Shown here in pieces: positions 63,690 to 64,000 of a DNA stretch of 64,000 nucleotides. Each line of letters begins with the position of its first letter. Positions within the stretch are counted from its first letter, which is position 1. The translations under genes and the position numbers were made by a program. Source of the DNA: Osmia lignaria lignaria (taxonomy: Eukaryota > Arthropoda > Insecta > Hymenoptera > Megachilidae); assembly GCF_051020975.1 (NCBI RefSeq), contig NW_027478159.1:18368501-18432500 (forward strand), written 5' to 3'. The notes beneath the pieces are model-generated. The model saw only the letters and a program-made list of their open reading frames with translations. It was not told where the DNA came from and made no database searches.

Positions 63690-64000
63690 CTGACGGATAT
63701 ATTTCAAGATATTTCTTCTTCTTGTTGTTCTTCTTCTGCACAGCTAAGCTGGACGTGGCATTTACAGCTCGCAATAGTGCAGAGTTATCTCAAAGAAAGG
63801 GGCCACGGTGTTTCTGTATCTCTATTATGTTGGTGCGGCTTCGGAACTTTTAAATATCTTTATATATCTCGAGAACTACGCATCTGATCAAAAAATATCA
63901 TAGAACATAAAAAGTAGGAAACTTAATTCTCTACAAAAAAGGTCTCTTAACATTTTGCCATAGCTCGCTTCGTTTCCGAGATATTTGCAGATTTATCTCA
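63524..64000. repeat. Large inverted repeat spanning the orientation switch
   Basis: The left arm 63524-63689 and the right arm 63835-64000 are reverse complements over 166 bp with few mismatches. The visible ones include the A/C in aatctgaaaa and the T/C near atatctttatat. The spacer 63690-63834 is 145 bp. The right arm is cut by the window end, so the true dyad is probably longer, since both sides are satellite. At the breakpoint the last plus-strand bases ccgaagccgc and the first inverted bases gcctgacgg share GC at 63688-63689, a 2-bp microhomology. The locus could form a foldback or cruciform structure. Confidence 0.93.
63690..64000 (-). repeat. Inverted partial satellite unit (311 bp) at the right edge
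   Basis: From 63690 the sequence is the reverse complement of the same satellite: the GAA/CAA tract reads as ttcttcttcttgttgttc, and the fixed point reads ctgatcaaaaaata near 63885. The unit is cut by the window edge, so how far the inverted orientation continues is unknown. Compared with the many plus-strand copies it carries several changes I did not notice elsewhere: a C to A in the atatatcaaga segment, cttcc to cgtcc, atctcgaa to atcttgaa, and atgtcc to atatcc (written in plus-unit sense). A separate lineage or an edge-of-array copy is possible. A read or assembly fold-back is the main alternative. Confidence 0.95.

Noticed and set aside
63623..63853. Open frame of 76 codons crossing the orientation switch
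   Set aside because: It joins plus and inverted satellite and exists only because of the junction. There is no evidence of expression or homology.
1..64000. Transposon or inverted-repeat mobile element
   Set aside because: No terminal repeats with target duplications, no transposase or reverse transcriptase coding capacity, and no interruption of the array. The inverted repeat at the right end is made of satellite only.

Overview
The whole window is one block of satellite DNA. A unit of about 322 bp is repeated head to tail from base 1 to base 63689, roughly 197 copies. Orientation then flips, and a last partial unit (63690-64000) runs the other way up to the window edge. Both ends are cut inside a unit, so the array continues on both sides. 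I see no protein-coding gene, RNA gene, transposon, CRISPR array, promoter or replication origin that I can support.

The content points to a eukaryotic chromosome, probably centromeric, pericentromeric or other heterochromatin. The unit is about 40% G+C (counted over 300 bases of one copy) and carries about 12 CpG, close to the roughly 13 expected. Lack of CpG depletion argues against a heavily methylated vertebrate or plant repeat and fits an invertebrate such as an insect, but only weakly. I do not recognise the satellite family and assign no species.

Unit length is very strict. Measured at one fixed point, every spacing is 322 bp except for six: three of -1, one of -2, one of -3 and one of +1. 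Sequence varies by scattered substitutions and a few linked variant blocks. These variants reveal higher-order repeats that change along the array: a 5-unit repeat (3.4-6.6 kb), 9- and 8-unit repeats (10.8-16.3 kb), a 15-unit repeat in two copies (16.3-26.0 kb), a 9-unit repeat (28.5-34.0 kb), a 2-unit duplication (35.0-36.3 kb), a 5-unit repeat nested in a 17-unit duplication (35.9-45.5 kb), an alternating 2-unit repeat (45.6-48.2 kb) and a 12-unit repeat in two copies (52.7-60.4 kb). Several copies contain hybrid units, the expected scars of unequal crossover.

Each unit also has internal structure: a 26-bp segment present twice 114 bp apart, up to four copies of a 10-bp AAATATCTCG-like motif in both orientations, and a purine-rich GAA/CAA tract. 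The most distinctive single locus is the orientation switch at 63689/63690. It has 2 bp of microhomology and forms a large inverted repeat with a 145-base spacer. Small open frames recur in every unit but look like by-products of repetition, because 322 is not a multiple of three and most of them lack ATG.
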